From Gracilaria domingensis (taxonomy: Eukaryota > Rhodophyta > Florideophyceae > Gracilariales > Gracilariaceae): a stretch of DNA of 64,000 bases. Location: positions 20,569 to 84,568 of the forward strand of contig VCMS01000246.1 in NCBI GenBank assembly GCA_022539475.1. The letters run 5' to 3'. Every line of letters starts with the position of its first letter. The stretch's first letter is position 1. Both the position numbers and the translations under genes were made by a program. This document shows positions 10,540 through 22,382 of this stretch, one piece after another. The notes beneath the pieces are model-generated. The model did not search any database. It had not been told where the DNA came from and worked only from the letters and a program-made list of their open reading frames with translations.

Positions 10540-12540
10540 CTAACTCACGAAAGAATTACTCAACGACATGTCGGAGTGTTCAACGATGAGAAGTAGAAAT
10601 CCGGACTTCAACCTTCTAGGTGTTGGCGGGGTCGAGTGCGGTCTGCGCTGGAACTTGCATGACGTGAATGTGGGTTTCTGAACGTTGTGGGACTTCCTTC
10701 CTCTGATCGCTGAGCTCGACGGCGGTGGTTTGGTGGGCTCCCATTTTGGATGCATCTTTCTTCCTCGGAAACCTCGACATCTCTTTTTCACTTTCTCCCC
10801 TTTTCCCGCCGGCGTCGGGCAGGTTCCTTTGATGACCGCTGACCGGAGCTTCTTCCACCATGCTTGCGACCACGTTTAGCAGAACGGGACGGAATCGACG
10901 CCACCGCCTCGTTCGCTTGACCTACCTTCTTTCGCACAGTAGCAGATATATCATTGTCACCTTCCGATAAATCGTCGCTAAACACTTCTCCATCACTTAT
11001 AGATGAGGGACCATTGGACACGGAATACTGATCAGAACGTACTCGCGTAGCTGCCTCGTTTTTTACCCTTCGCGAACGCCTCCCATTACATGCGATTGGA
11101 GCACGAGTGATTGCCCCCCCGTTTGCAGCCCAAAACCTTTCTGAGAGATTTCCTTCAGATGGAACAAGTTGAAGCGTATTAACTGAGACATTTGGGTCGT
11201 GAGAAACCTCGTGAGCAACGGCGTCATTGTTCGCTAGATCAGTGGATTCACCAGTGCCCCTGTGCTGATCAGTTCCATGGGAATACTTTTCCTGCAACAT
11301 GATACGGCGAGTTCTATTCCCATGCAGACGTTGTTCACCATTCACTTCATGAACCGCGTTTTCGTCTTCGGCTTGAACCCTTGATCGAGCCCTTGGGTCT
11401 CCTTCGTTGCGGTCAGCGGAGGGTGTGACTGTTGTTGGATTCAGTCGAGGTTGCTCTTCCAGTTCAACAGAATTCGAAGCTCCCTCACCGAAACTTGCTG
11501 GCATCGCTGCTGCCAGGTTTGTGCTCGGTTCAGTACCAACGTGATCCTGTTCTCACCATCACCTAAACCTCTCTTTGCCGCGCGCTTCTGTTCCTCAGCC
11601 TTCGCCCTCTTATCTCGCTGTATAGCCTCTTTAAGGAACTCTGTGATAACCCAGTGATTTTGAGCTGTAACCAAAACGGGGAATGTGTCCACGAGGTTTC
11701 GCTTCAGCTGAAAGATTTGTGGGCCGAACTCACGATTGATGGACCTGAAATTGCGCTTTTCCGCGCTCTAACTCAAGACGGTGGTACATGAACTGACAGA
11801 TTCTGTCTTTTATCGCATTCGCCATCTCAGGATAGATAGGAGAGTTGTCATCGATTGCGTGTTTGCCAGTAATCTTCTCCTGATACAGGCAGTTGAACAC
11901 TACCCTCGCGGAAAGTAGTGCACCAGTCGGAAACCCAGGCCTGTCATTCTCCTTCATTTTGCGTTTCGAGAATGTGTCTGGAATCCTAACCGATTTTGCA
12001 GGAAGCACTTCGGGGTTGGCAGTCGGTGTTGGAACTCCAGGAGGAGCACTTGCCTCACGTGCGAGGCGAGCAATGGCAGAGTGAGAAGCTCTCTCTGCAT
12101 GAGATTGGACTTATTGCTGCACACAATATGCATTTCTCTGGCCTCTGGGAACACCGTCTCTCGTGCTCAGCGAAGTGTGTTCACCGGCGAGAAGGCTGAC
12201 CGCCCTGACATTGTTCAGCCTACGCGAACCCATTTTGATAGAATCAAGTTTTTGAATGTGAAATGGAGAGCGTCGTCAGTTTCGATAACGCACGAGACGC
12301 AGTTATGATTCTTGCTGTAAAAAGCACGTCGTATGAAACTTACGTCAAAGGAGAGAACTGTGGGAAGGCGCGGCTTGTGGATATGCGAGGCCGAAGAAGA
12401 GGATGGAGAGGAACAGTTGATGTATTCCTGGATCGAAATGGGGACAGCAAGCTGGTCACTTGCGCTTTTCAAGCTGTCCGTCGGGGGTTTGGAGCGGTTT
12501 CATTTGGAGAAAAGTGCGAGTGAGAAGACAGGGCAGCCTT
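10540..12540 (-). pseudogene. EnSpm copy 2, divergent partner gene (ORF-A)
   Basis: Minus-strand coding-like sequence in several frames. N-terminal part (12472-12215): FIRRAFYSKNHNCVSCVIET. Middle (12008-11730): FKSRKMKEN-type basic patch, then SARVVFNCLYQEKITGKHAI and DDNSPIYPEMANAIKDRICQ. After a frameshift near 11745 comes DTFPVLVTAQNHWVITEFLK with a Lys/Glu coiled-coil tail (11692-11441). The last part (11504-10788) is Ser/Asp-rich and ends in basic AT-hook-like KRGRKHGGR. The composition suggests a nuclear DNA-binding protein. A related fragment sits in the same divergent position beside EnSpm copy 1, so it is probably the element's second gene, analogous in role to TNPA; that role is inference. 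Frameshifts and stops make it non-functional. Confidence 0.45.
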
Positions 12541-12781
12541 AAGCTGAGAGACGTATCGGAGAGCGTGCGCTGCCTTGAGCAGAATGAAATGGGTCAAACC
12601 GAAACCTCTTCGAATAATTTTGAAAACCTAAAAGTTTTCATCGATCTTTGACGTCCTGGAAATTCCAAACTCATCAATAACAGTTCTGAATGCGGGCGGT
12701 ATCTCCCAGTTCTCCATTGCTCCAAGTACTCCCATTTATACAATTCACACAATCGTCGCGTTAAATCGGTGACCTCCCGTC
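12541..12781. promoter_or_regulatory. Shared upstream region of divergent EnSpm genes
   Basis: About 240 bp between the 5' end of the minus-strand partner gene and the first ATG of the plus-strand transposase. The geometry implies a common regulatory region. I cannot identify individual promoter elements. Confidence 0.3.
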
Positions 12782-15773
12782 ATGTTTGCGGAGGAACAGA
12801 GTAGACGCAAACGATGTAGATGGGAGACCAGTGGTGATGACTTCGCTACGTTTCGGTTGCACGAATTCTACAGCCCTCTTCCATCCGAGCAGCAGGGAGC
12901 GCAACAAGAAGTAGTGGAGCCAACAGTTCGAAGAAGATGCAGATGGGAAACGGCGAGCGTAGCACCAGTAATTTCTGGGAGAGAAATAGAAGTTCAAGAA
13001 GCTGCTGCATCAGCCTGCGGCGAACGTATTACAAGAGATAACAGTCAGAACCTTTCTCGTACAAGATGTGATACACAACTCCTCGTCTTCAGAATTCAAA
13101 AGTGTACCTATTGATCGATTTCAGTTTCAAAACAATGAAGAGTTTGAAGCAGTTCCCAGCTTGGAACACAATTCTAGAGTCGTGGAGTCAAGTGCTTTGG
13201 ACGAATATTTGATACCTTGAGTTGAGAACGTCGATGATCAAGATATCTGGAACATTTCCATTTCCGATAACGAGGAACTCTATGCCAGTTCGCATAGCAG
13301 CATATACCCAAAGTGTGAGAAGCAGGAAGCTTTTGAAAGACTAGCCGACTTCTTGTACACTGTCGAGGTGTCGAATGTTTCGCAAATGGCGCTTCAAAGG
13401 TTGCTGAACATCAGACCCCTGTCATCCAGATTTTCACTTAAAAGCCTCAATTCCTATTCAATTGGAAAGTCGTTGCTGTGCAAGTCCAGAGCGGCAATGT
13501 GTTCTCATGGTCATGCTGCTCAATGGGCAAGCGCAAAGAAAATGAATTGCTACCCAGTATGCAGTGAACCGTTCAAGACAGAGTCGTTCTGGTTCCCGAA
13601 AATGTCTTCCGCAAAAAAAGGTCTCTGAAATGCTAAGGAAACGTTCGAGGAACTCATGAATGGCTGCCGGTGAGCATGCAGAAGTATTTCTAATCCAAAC
13701 GAACTAGAACCACCTCATGACTACTACCACAGTGCCACATTCTTCAGATTGCATGAGTCAAACTTGCAGGATTGGAAAGAGAATGAGGAGATATTTGTCT
13801 TCTTCACAATTTCGACTGACGGCTTTGAGTGTGGAAAGCGCAGAGACGGAACTGCACTCTCGACATGGAGGGTGATCTCAACAATTCTAAACTTTGATCC
13901 AAAAGTACGAAGCAAATCCTCCAATGCAATCATCCATGCCGTTATTCCAGGTAGTCATGATTCAGAATACTTTGAGACCTTTCTTGAAGAAATTGTGCAA
14001 TACGTTCGGGAACTTGAAAAGCGAGTACGGATATCATGTTACGATCACAAGGTGAGGACAATAAAGTCCTTTCTCTTATATTTCACGGCAGATTGGCCTG
14101 CGGGTTCCAAGGTGTTTGGATATGTTGGGCATAACGGTACCATCTTCTGTCGCTTCTTTCTCAAGAAAAAAACGTACGTAAGGCAATGTCGAAGTAGCTG
14201 TGCTGTTCCTGAAATAAGTCCGAAGAAAATCAAGAACCTTCTCAGATCTGGTAACGTTCGAAACATTTGGAATTTCATTGAAATGGAGTGCGCAAGAAAA
14301 CGCCAAAGCAAGGATGTGATGCTGACATGGCTCAAGCTTTCGCAGAGACAGCTTGATACGAAAGAGAAAAGAAGCATAATTGCAGAAAGTGGGATCAAGA
14401 GACGCTCGGTCTTATCTCATTTGAAGCTCGACTATGTGTTCTTCTCTCCATAAGATGCTATGCATCTCGTTCTGTTGGGTTGGGTGAAACATGTTCTTCG
14501 TCTGGTCACAGGATCGCACTCTAAACTGGAACCGGTCTTCCAAAAACCCAGTTACTGCATATCAGATGATACCTTGGAGAGGATCAACAAGTTTATGAAA
14601 GAATCGACCAGCTATACCCAATTCATGGGGACGATCAACTTTTTCTCTAGAGCACCTTTCCACGTACAAAGCAGAAGATTTGCGCCGTCATGCTGAGATG
14701 TACTTAATGCCTTTTCTCCACCGATATCGGGTTGGAAAAGAGGCGGTTCTTCTGGTGGCGGCCACCGCAAGGGTTGTTTTGCTTTCTCTCTCGTATGATT
14801 GCAGACCGGAACAGGTACGCGCAGTGAAATCTGCAGTTGAATAGGCGTATGTTAGGTTTTGTATCCTATTCTATCAATCTGAGTCCGATTCATTTTGCTT
14901 CACGCCAACCACGCACGCCATACTTCATATGCCTGATCTTCTTAGAGAATGTGGGCCACTTCCGCTGTCTTCGCAGTTCATTGTGGAGAGACTACTTGGC
15001 GAACTTGTAAGAAGGGTACAGAGCAGTTGTCATATTAGCTCCCACATATTTCAAAAGAGCTTTAGACTTCTCGCCCTCAAGCATATGAACAATGACAGCA
15101 CACCAGAAGCAGAAGATGGGTATATGAGAAATGTTAATGAGGGGTACTTTTCAAGTGCAACAAGAAACAGTGAGAGTATAATTAACGATATTACTGCTGG
15201 TGTTCAATGCCACGGTGTGGGATCTCCATGCCGATATGTGTCACATGATTTGAGAGGAGCCCTGAACCGGTTCTTGTGTGAAAACTTCAACATTCAACTT
15301 TATTCATTCACTGTCAAGTTTTCAAAGATGTTTGTAAGCGCAACCGTACTGAGAGAGAGTGGAACGATTTCCTTGGAAACAAGGGATTGCGTCAACGCCC
15401 GTATTTCCAAGCAGTAGTCTGCCCGACAAAAGTACCATTTTGCTGCCCACTTTGTACTGCAGGACGCACAACCTGATCGAGACATTCGTGACCGAGATCT
15501 GTAGTCGGTTTAGTGCACCAAATCTTCGAAGTCGTTCTGGAGCTTCATGAGAATGGCAGAAGAAGAACAGCAAGAGGCGTGTTCATTGATGTGTCATGGC
15601 ACTATGGACTCATTGTCGACTCAACGAATGGAGTCATCTATGCGAAAGACCATCGACACACTGTGAGATCTGTGGAAAGCATTGGTTGTATTGATAGGGT
15701 CATAGCCGTGATTGACATTCAGAGACGGTATTACTTCGTAGACAGGACGCCGAACGATTACATTCACTCGTAA
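12782..15773 (+). pseudogene. EnSpm/CACTA transposase (Transposase_21-like), copy 2
   Basis: Same family as copy 1, on plus. The N-terminal part (12782-13114) carries RRKRCRWET and RRRCRWETA, an internal duplication. An acidic segment (DDQDIWNISISDNEEL near 13220) and a Cys/His zinc segment (AMCSHGHAAQW near 13495) follow. The core (13749-14453) has FFTISTDGFECG, AVIPGSHDSEYFETFLEEIV and YFTADWPAGSKVFGYVGHNG, matching copy 1. After a TAA at 14451 it continues with AMHLVLLGWVKHVLRL. From 14929 comes LLRECGPLPLSSQFIVERLL, then ARQKYHFAAHF (near 15420) and SVESIGCIDRVIAVIDIQRR (near 15672), the C-terminal module. The DDE-type Asp, Asp and Glu remain, but several stops and frame changes kill the gene. 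It lies inside the gypsy element, so it probably inserted later. Confidence 0.8.
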
Positions 15774-16531
15774 CAAAACTCACGAGGTTCTTCATGGCGT
15801 TCGGAAGAGAATATAAGAAGAGCTAGACGAATCCAGAATGACTGATCGATGTTGAAGCTAGCGCCGTTAGAGGGAATCCAAAAATAGTGAAAAGCATATA
15901 ATGTAGCCGTAGACACTAACCACGAAAACATCAAAACAGCCTTCGTCATGTCGCTCGAGCTGTTAGATTAGGTTTTTTTCCTGTCTTCGGAAAGCGAAAG
16001 AGTAAATGAACACCAAATGCCGGCGTGATTAATCGCACCTTACTGAACCTTGCGTTTCACAGATTCGCATATCAAATTGCGGCATAGAGAAGTACCAATG
16101 ATGCTGTCTCCTTCAAGAAGCAAGGCTTCTTTAACGAACTGTAGAGACAAATCCCGTGTAGGTGCAAGGTATCCAAAACAGAACAGAGCAACGCACAAAG
16201 AAACAATGACTATAGGAAGTGAGTTCTGCTGCTGCCATAAGAAACCCAGTGCGCCCAGCTGTTAGGAAGCGGCATCTAGCGTCGATGTCGCGATCGACCT
16301 GCCGCAATTCGGGCGATAGAAATAAAAACTCTTCTGCGTGCCAGGGAATTACATTCTTCGGGCAGCGCTCATCAGTTTTCCTCCCGGTAGAATCACAGTA
16401 GCCCACAACGCAAATATTCCAAGTGACACGCGTAAGAAACACGTCCATTTTGTAACATGTTCCACACCATGAGACAGGTAACAAGGTGGTAGAGGTGAAG
16501 CAGAGTCAGATTGAGGTTCTCATGCTGTCTG
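15774..16531. other. Spacer inside EnSpm copy 2
   Basis: Between the transposase C-terminal module and ORF-C. Short frames occur on both strands (for example minus 16484-16131) with no recognised motif and no match to the corresponding spacer in copy 1. Confidence 0.3.
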
Positions 16532-17255
16532 AAAAATGTCTTTGTCAGAAGAGGTATACAAAGAATGGAGTGTTCCCGACGAGGTCAATTTTCCCATGAG
16601 GAAGATACGACTTCCAATGAAAACGACCAAGGTAGTGCTGGACAGTTCAACCATGAGAAACAGTCCGAAGACCATTGAATAGCACGAATTCGCTGTCCGG
16701 CCGGACAATGTCGTAAAGCTCCCTGGACTTGAAGCAACAAGAAAACGGAAGTGGCGGGAGAAGGGGCAGAATCGAGTCATGGAAAACAAGAAACAACGCA
16801 CAAGATAAGCAAAACAGCCAGCATCAGAGTCCACAAAGTCAAGAGAAAGGCGGCTTAAGAAACGCCTTGATTGGTATGCCAAGAGAACGCAAATGATGGA
16901 AAAAGAGATATATAACCAGTCCGAAATTGAAAAAAAGCAGTCTGTCTGTAGTGTGCAGAGTTCCTCAGAGCTTTCTGTGGAGTGCTCTGCAGCGGAAGAC
17001 AACGATTTCCGCGATGTGCTGAAGGAAGGAGTGAACAATACTTATACAGGTGCAGTTTGCTCTAACAATTCCGGTGCCGGATTAGTCAACACGGATGAAG
17101 AATCAAGGCCAGAGAGAGCTACGCAGAGCACACAATTTCTGTATGAAGTAATCGCGGAAACGCGGACTGTCCATGTTTTCCATCATCTGCTTGTTCCACT
17201 TCCTAAATGTTCCATCAGAATGCAACCTGTTCGCATTAACAGAACAACCGTGTAG
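16532..17255 (+). pseudogene. EnSpm copy 2, downstream module (ORF-C)
   Basis: An ATG at 16538 opens MSLSEEVYKEWSVPDEVNFP and MRKIRLP. An in-frame TAG at 16679 is followed by HEFAVRPDNVVKLPGLEATR and then the basic block KRKWREKG, ending with TAA near 16808. The two blocks match the minus-strand module downstream of EnSpm copy 1 (2898-3458). A second open frame (16893-17255, MMEKEIYNQSEIEKKQS) follows, with no match in copy 1. Same strand and same position after the transposase in both copies suggest a conserved downstream exon or gene. The function is unknown. Confidence 0.45.
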
Positions 17256-18284
17256 TCAACCTGCAATTGGCAACAGTAATTACAAGCTGTGTGAAGATGA
17301 AACCCTGAACGAAAGCTCGCTGGCACAGAGCTGTCGTAGTGCGCAACATCTTAGCGCTGAAGCAAGGCAGATCTTGTGTGACGTGTGATGTCTCGGACGA
17401 AGAAAATTAACAAGTCGTTTCAAGAATTTGAAAGCACTCTGTACATATCTGACAACTCCTTCCATTTTGTTGGGAGCTTGGCTTAATAATATTCCTTGCC
17501 TCTGCAGAAATGATTTTGTCTTATCACACGGATACGCTTGAAAGGAAGACAACATACCAGGCGTATTCACGGAGCCGGGGTTGCCCAGCACAATACAGTG
17601 GGGCAACGATGTTGGAGAACATTGGCCACGAACACAGGAGCCAAAGCCCCACATCCGCCAGCTTCTTGCTGCCCGAAGCATCGACGCCATTAGAGGGCAT
17701 TTCGCGCTCAATGAGCTCCACGCCAGCTCCGTCGGCCACGATGGGGACCAAAGGGCGCTTGGATCGCAGCGTGTCCTCAACGTACTGAAACAGGCAGGAG
17801 TTGCCGTCCAGTTCGAAGATCACCTCGGGCATGAGACAGCAGTCGACATCGCACGATGTTAGCGTAGAGATGCGCACGGGATGCAAACCGCGGCATGGGC
17901 GAGGGAAGACGATCTTGGAAAAGCGTTCGTGGTGCAAGGACGAGATGGGGTGTAGGTGTTGTGGTAGGAGCGTTCTGGGCGCGGGGACGAGATGGGGTGG
18001 CAATGTGGCCGTAAGAGACGAGCGCGTGCTTCATTTGAAAGCCCAGTGCAGTGCATGTGCGCTGTACCGGTATTCATTGGCAGCAAAATTCTACCCAAAT
18101 GTCAACAGGAGATGGTACACAGCTCCGGAGACCCGGCGGAACCACATTCGGTCTCATATCGGGACGAAAAATAAATTGGAAAAATTGCTGCAGTCTCAGG
18201 CGGCCACATACGGGTAACATTTTGAGCATTTAGCAGACACGGAGGTCACAGTTTGGAAATTGTTTGGGCCAACACAGCCCATAA
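17256..18284. other. Unassigned stretch with minus-strand ORF
   Basis: More GC-rich than its surroundings. A 159-codon minus frame (18003-17524) has believable composition in places, such as PEVIFELDGNSCLFQYVEDT and RSKRPLVPIVADGAGVELIE. Overlapping frames on both strands prevent a firm choice and I recognise no domain. It could be a host-gene fragment carried into the gypsy element. Confidence 0.3.
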
Positions 18285-18677
18285 GCCTTTAAGAAAATTT
18301 TTCAATTTTGTGAACGTAACATGAAGAAATTTGGAAGTGCCGGACCCTCACATTACACTCGTTCAGCCTTCCGCGCGACCTCCTTTTTGACAGGGTGCAT
18401 AATAAATTCTCGATTTTTTAAAATTTGTGAGTGTCATTGGAGGGTGCATTATGGTTGTTCTCGTTGCACGTTATGCTATTGTGAGTGTCGTGTACCACCG
18501 ACACTATCCTATGATACTCCTTCCATATTCTTATCGCCTTCCCTTTTTACACCCTAGATGGGGCCGTATGGCGCGATTTTATTTATCCCTTTCACTACTA
18601 AGCGCTCTCCAATTTTTGAAAAAGCGTCCAATTAAAATCCGCGCGTGCTCCGCAAACCGCAAAAATTTCTTATAGGG
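18285..18677. mobile_element. MITE family B, copy B1
   Basis: A 393-bp non-coding element flanked by TAA at 18282-18284 and 18678-18680. Its termini are inverted repeats: GCCTTTAAGAAAATTTTT on the left, and AAAAATTTCTTATAGGG on the right, which reads CCCTATAAGAAATTTTT in reverse. Two diverged relatives lie at 36766-37140 and 39005-39383, sharing internal blocks such as GAACGTAACATGAAG and TCCATATTCTTATCGC. The TAA duplication suggests PIF/Harbinger-type mobilisation. Confidence 0.75.
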
Positions 18678-18689
18678 TAACCAGGGTGC

Positions 18690-20850
18690 ACAGGGATCAC
18701 CGTTTCTGACGGAAGCACCTCGCTTGATGGCACTGGCCGATGTGATGACGGGAGCGATGACAGTGTTGTGTTCCCAATTCTCGCGGGAAAAGCTGCCTTC
18801 AGAGGTATCGGGAAAATATCCGCCATCAAGAAGACTTTCTTGTCAGTCGCGCTGAATTTCTTCTCCGAGCCCCAAAGTTTTCCTTCTCAAGATCTTGGAC
18901 AGCTCCACAGACCGTTCTTCATTTCGCCTCTGGTAGCTTGGAGTTGGTCAACATCACCTATTTGGTCCCGGACAACGACCTCGCCTGCGAAGAACTCTTG
19001 GGATTGGGCGTCCTATTCTACGCCATCTACGCATCGATACAGAAACATTACTGGACAACAACTGCTTCACCCTCAATGGGGCGGGCTGCACTGATGTTGA
19101 GAATCCTACAGTAGATTCCGCAAGCGGCTACGTCAGCAGCCTCATGACCGCACGGCTGGGGAACACCTCCGAATGGCAAGAGAAACCCGAAAACCCTCGG
19201 CCTCCCTAGAATCCCCCGCGTGCCAACTACCATGTCGCAAGTCAAGAACAAGACCCTTTCCAGATCCTTCGATGCTCTACCCCATTGACAGCAATCATCA
19301 CGTCGATATCGAGACCGCAGTGAACAAAATAATAGCAAGCTCACCACGTAATGGGCTCAGCAAAGAACTCGTAAAGAGACTGCGAGCAATTCTTGACAAG
19401 AACATGGACGTATTTCGCGTGTCTCTCTCCGCCGGCTCATCGGTCAAGATTCGTCCCCTCAAGATCGAGTTAACTCCAGATGCCAAACCCGTTCGCGTCA
19501 GGCATCTAAATTATTACCTAGAACAGCGTAAGTTTCTCGAGAACTTTGTGAAAAATCTTGTTAGAACCAGAATGACGTATCTCAACCCAACCTCCCCATG
19601 GACCAGCGCCCCGCTCATTGTCCCCAAGCCTGATTCAGCTCGTTTCAGATTCACCACCGACCTCAGTCCTGTTAACAAGTTCACCGTTCGACACCAGTTT
19701 CCAAAGCCAAACATCGAGCACGAACTAAAGAAACTCGCAGGCTCCAAACGTTTTGCAACTTTCGACCTCTCACGCGGGTACTGGCAGTTTCCCATCCATG
19801 AAGATTCCCAAGAACTCTAGTCTTTCATTACACCGGATGACATTTTCTCTCCTACCCGCGTACTACATGGAACTACCAATGAAACGACACATTTGCAGTC
19901 GCTCCTCGCTGAGATCTACCACAAGGAGCTCTGCTGAAAGCTTCTGTACTGGCTCGTCGACATTCTCTTACACAGCAGAAGCCCAGAGAAATTAATCCAC
20001 AGAATCGAGATGCTGTTACAACTTTGTTAGCACTACAATATTCGTCTGCACCACGCAAAGTGCATTCTATTCGCGACATCCATCCGATGGTGCGGACGAA
20101 TCATTTCCGCACCAGGCATCAAGTACGATCCGCGGCAGCTTGAGAGTGTTATACGCATGGAACCACCATCCAACGGGGCACATCTGCAGCAGTTTTTGTG
20201 CACGATGCAGTGGGTAAAGATGAGCATCCCCAACTTTTCGAAACTCATCTCCCCATTGCACGACTTTCAGGAGAAGGTCTACACCAAGGTCGGAAAGCGC
20301 ACGAAAGCTGCAGTAGCGCGAGTAGACCTCACACAACTTGGCTGGTCTGAGCTAGAGAAGACATCGTTTCGCGATTGCAAGGAAGATCTGACCAACAGCG
20401 TCACTCTCGCTCATCAAGATGAAACCCACTCTGGGTCTACACGGATGCATCAGACAACATATGGTCCGAAATAATCACTCAAGTACCATTTGAAGACCTG
20501 AGCAAGCCTCACGATCGGCAACGCCACACTTCTCTCTCATTCTGGTCTGGTTTCTTTAACGCCACTCAGCTAGGCTGGTCGGTCATGGAGAAAGAAGCTT
20601 TCGCGATCCTGGCTACATCAGAAAGAATGCATTGGATCTTAGCTACGCCACCTGGTTTCGATCTCTTTGCAGACCACAATAATCTCATTTTCATCTTTGA
20701 TCCCCTTTCAAGCATTCCTGACCTTAGTATGCCTCCGGTTCGGAAAGTTCTCCGATGGGCGGTGCGCATAAGCATTTACAACTACATATGCTTTCACATG
20801 AAGAGAATCGAGAAACTGTGAGCAGACCTGCTCATAAGATGGTCCGCTGC
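18690..20850 (+). pseudogene. Gypsy pol: protease, reverse transcriptase, RNase H
   Basis: The protease-like region starts near 18690 with GRCDDGSDDSVVFPILA and ends with LVPDNDLACEELLGLGVL near 19015. Reverse transcriptase (19430-20120) shows SPWTSAPLIVPKPDSARFRF, DLSPVNKF, and KRFATFDLSRGYWQFPIHED. The catalytic box is YWLVDILLHS near 19946-19975: it aligns with Y-x-D-D-I-L, so the first catalytic Asp is replaced by Val, one base change from GAC to GTC. The thumb follows (KLISPLHDF), then an RNase H domain from about 20430 (YTDASDNIWS, KEAFAILATSERMHWIL, LFADHNNL). Stops at 19818, 19936 and 20028 and several frameshifts confirm inactivity. Order and motifs place it in Ty3/gypsy. Confidence 0.85.
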
Positions 20851-21059
20851 CCCTACCTTACGTCGCCTAGTGAACATACCGCCGCTGTTGTCAACCTCCT
20901 CCGAAGGTTTCTGCTGGCCGAAGCCGGACGTATTTCTTGGCCGACAGTCCGAACACGAAACAGCTAGCCCAGATGACGTCACTAAGCACGGCTTATGAAG
21001 ATTTCCTAATAGAGCTGTTTGGATTCCAGACTCTGCGGAGGATAGGCAACTACGGCCCT

Positions 21060-22372
21060 GCGTCATCGCCCACACTGGACCTTCTGGGCATTGCGGCGTA
21101 ATAGCGACGCTGAAAACGCTCCAAAAGCAGATTTTATGGAGCACACAGCAAGAAGACATCAGAATCTTTGTACGCGCATGCATACACTGCATCTCTACCA
21201 CTGGAGAAGAGAAAGTTCCTCGCCCGGTCTCCCCGGCAGTCTATGGAACTGCGCCGAACGATCTCTTACAGTTCGACTCTCTTGAAATCGTTCCAAGAAG
21301 AAGCGGTGAGCGGTACGTTCTCATGTTGCGCGATGACCATTCTGACTACAAGTGGTTGTTCCCGTTTGCAGGTATAGCAGCAGAGAATTCTGCACAGGCA
21401 CTCGTGGATTGGTGCGCGGCCTTTGCTGTTCCAAACGGCCTAATGTCCGACGACCCAACGCACTTTCGAAACGAGGCCATACGTCTTCTCTCGAAAGCAC
21501 TGCGGGTACCTCATCATTTCACCCTCTTTTAGACACCCTGCAGTAATGGTGCAGTCGAGCGGTTGGGCAAAGAAGTTCTTCGCAGCTTTCGGGCATTCAC
21601 GTCGGAGCTACAAATGGATTTCAACGAATAGACAGACCTTCTCTCGATCACCCAGAGCGCCCTCAATAGTTCAACCTTTCCGCACAGAGCTTGCCCTAGC
21701 CCCCGTAACTCCTTTCCCGGCGTGCAGCCATCACGACCGATTTCATCCTTTCTGCGCTCTTCCACTGGCAAAACTATGTCAATCTCAGCTGTGTGTCGCG
21801 AGCGCTGCATCAACATACAGGAATTGAACATTTCATGCGCTGCGCTACACTCCTTGGTTCAGTAAACACTGCAGCGCAATGGAGAGATGTCACGGGCTAA
21901 GTCCTTAACGGGGAAGTTACCTAACTTTGTCGAGGGCGACTTTGTTCTTGTGGCCCGGGGAAGAATTTTATGCCGCTGAGAAGCCCTCATTGCGCTGGCG
22001 CGGGCCTCGTCGCATCCTGAAGGGTCTACCCGATCATGTTTTTCAAGTCGAAGACCTACGCACTGGGATAATCGAAAACATACATGCCTGCTGTCTGAAG
22101 TACTATCGCGACAGCTCGTTAGACATGAAAGAATCTCTCATGTCGTATCCTCGGAAACCGGCAAGCCTGTCGCACGCTTGATGACGGTCACAGAAACCGA
22201 GAATGGCCTCATGGTAAAAGTCCGGTGGAAAGGTCTCAATCCAAATGAAGACACATTAGAACCTCTGCAGCGTATTTATCAGGACGTTCCGCTCATGCTC
22301 ACTCGACTTCTCGATCGAAAGAATACCTCCCCGACTCTAGCAGCCAAAGCTCGTTTGCAACTCGCTCTTTGA
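21060..22372 (+). pseudogene. Gypsy integrase and C-terminal chromodomain
   Basis: Integrase begins near 21060. After a degraded zinc region come LLQFDSLEIVPRRSGERYVL, DDHSDYKWLFPF and an AENSAQALVDW helix (21255-21420), then LMSDDPTHFRNEAIRLLSKA and NGAVERLGKEVLRSFRAF near 21550. The Asp of QFDSLE, the Asp of MSDDPTHF and the Glu of AVERLGKE fit the DDE triad. Stops at 21530 and 21627 and frameshifts interrupt it. A last frame (22178-22372) encodes GLMVKVRWKGLNPNEDTLEP followed by LQRIYQDVP, a chromodomain-like tail used by many gypsy integrases in target choice. Its TGA lies only 10 bp before the right LTR, over a purine-rich stretch GAAACACGGAAG that may be the polypurine tract. Confidence 0.8.
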
Positions 22373-22382
22373 AACACGGAAG

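Noticed and set aside
16520-17038. 172-codon minus ORF, hydrophobic
   Set aside because: Antisense to ORF-C of EnSpm copy 2, whose sequence is matched in copy 1.
17524-18003. Ligand-binding domain call for the 159-codon minus ORF
   Set aside because: The resemblance (ELDGNSC, PIVADGAG) is too short and overlapping frames exist.
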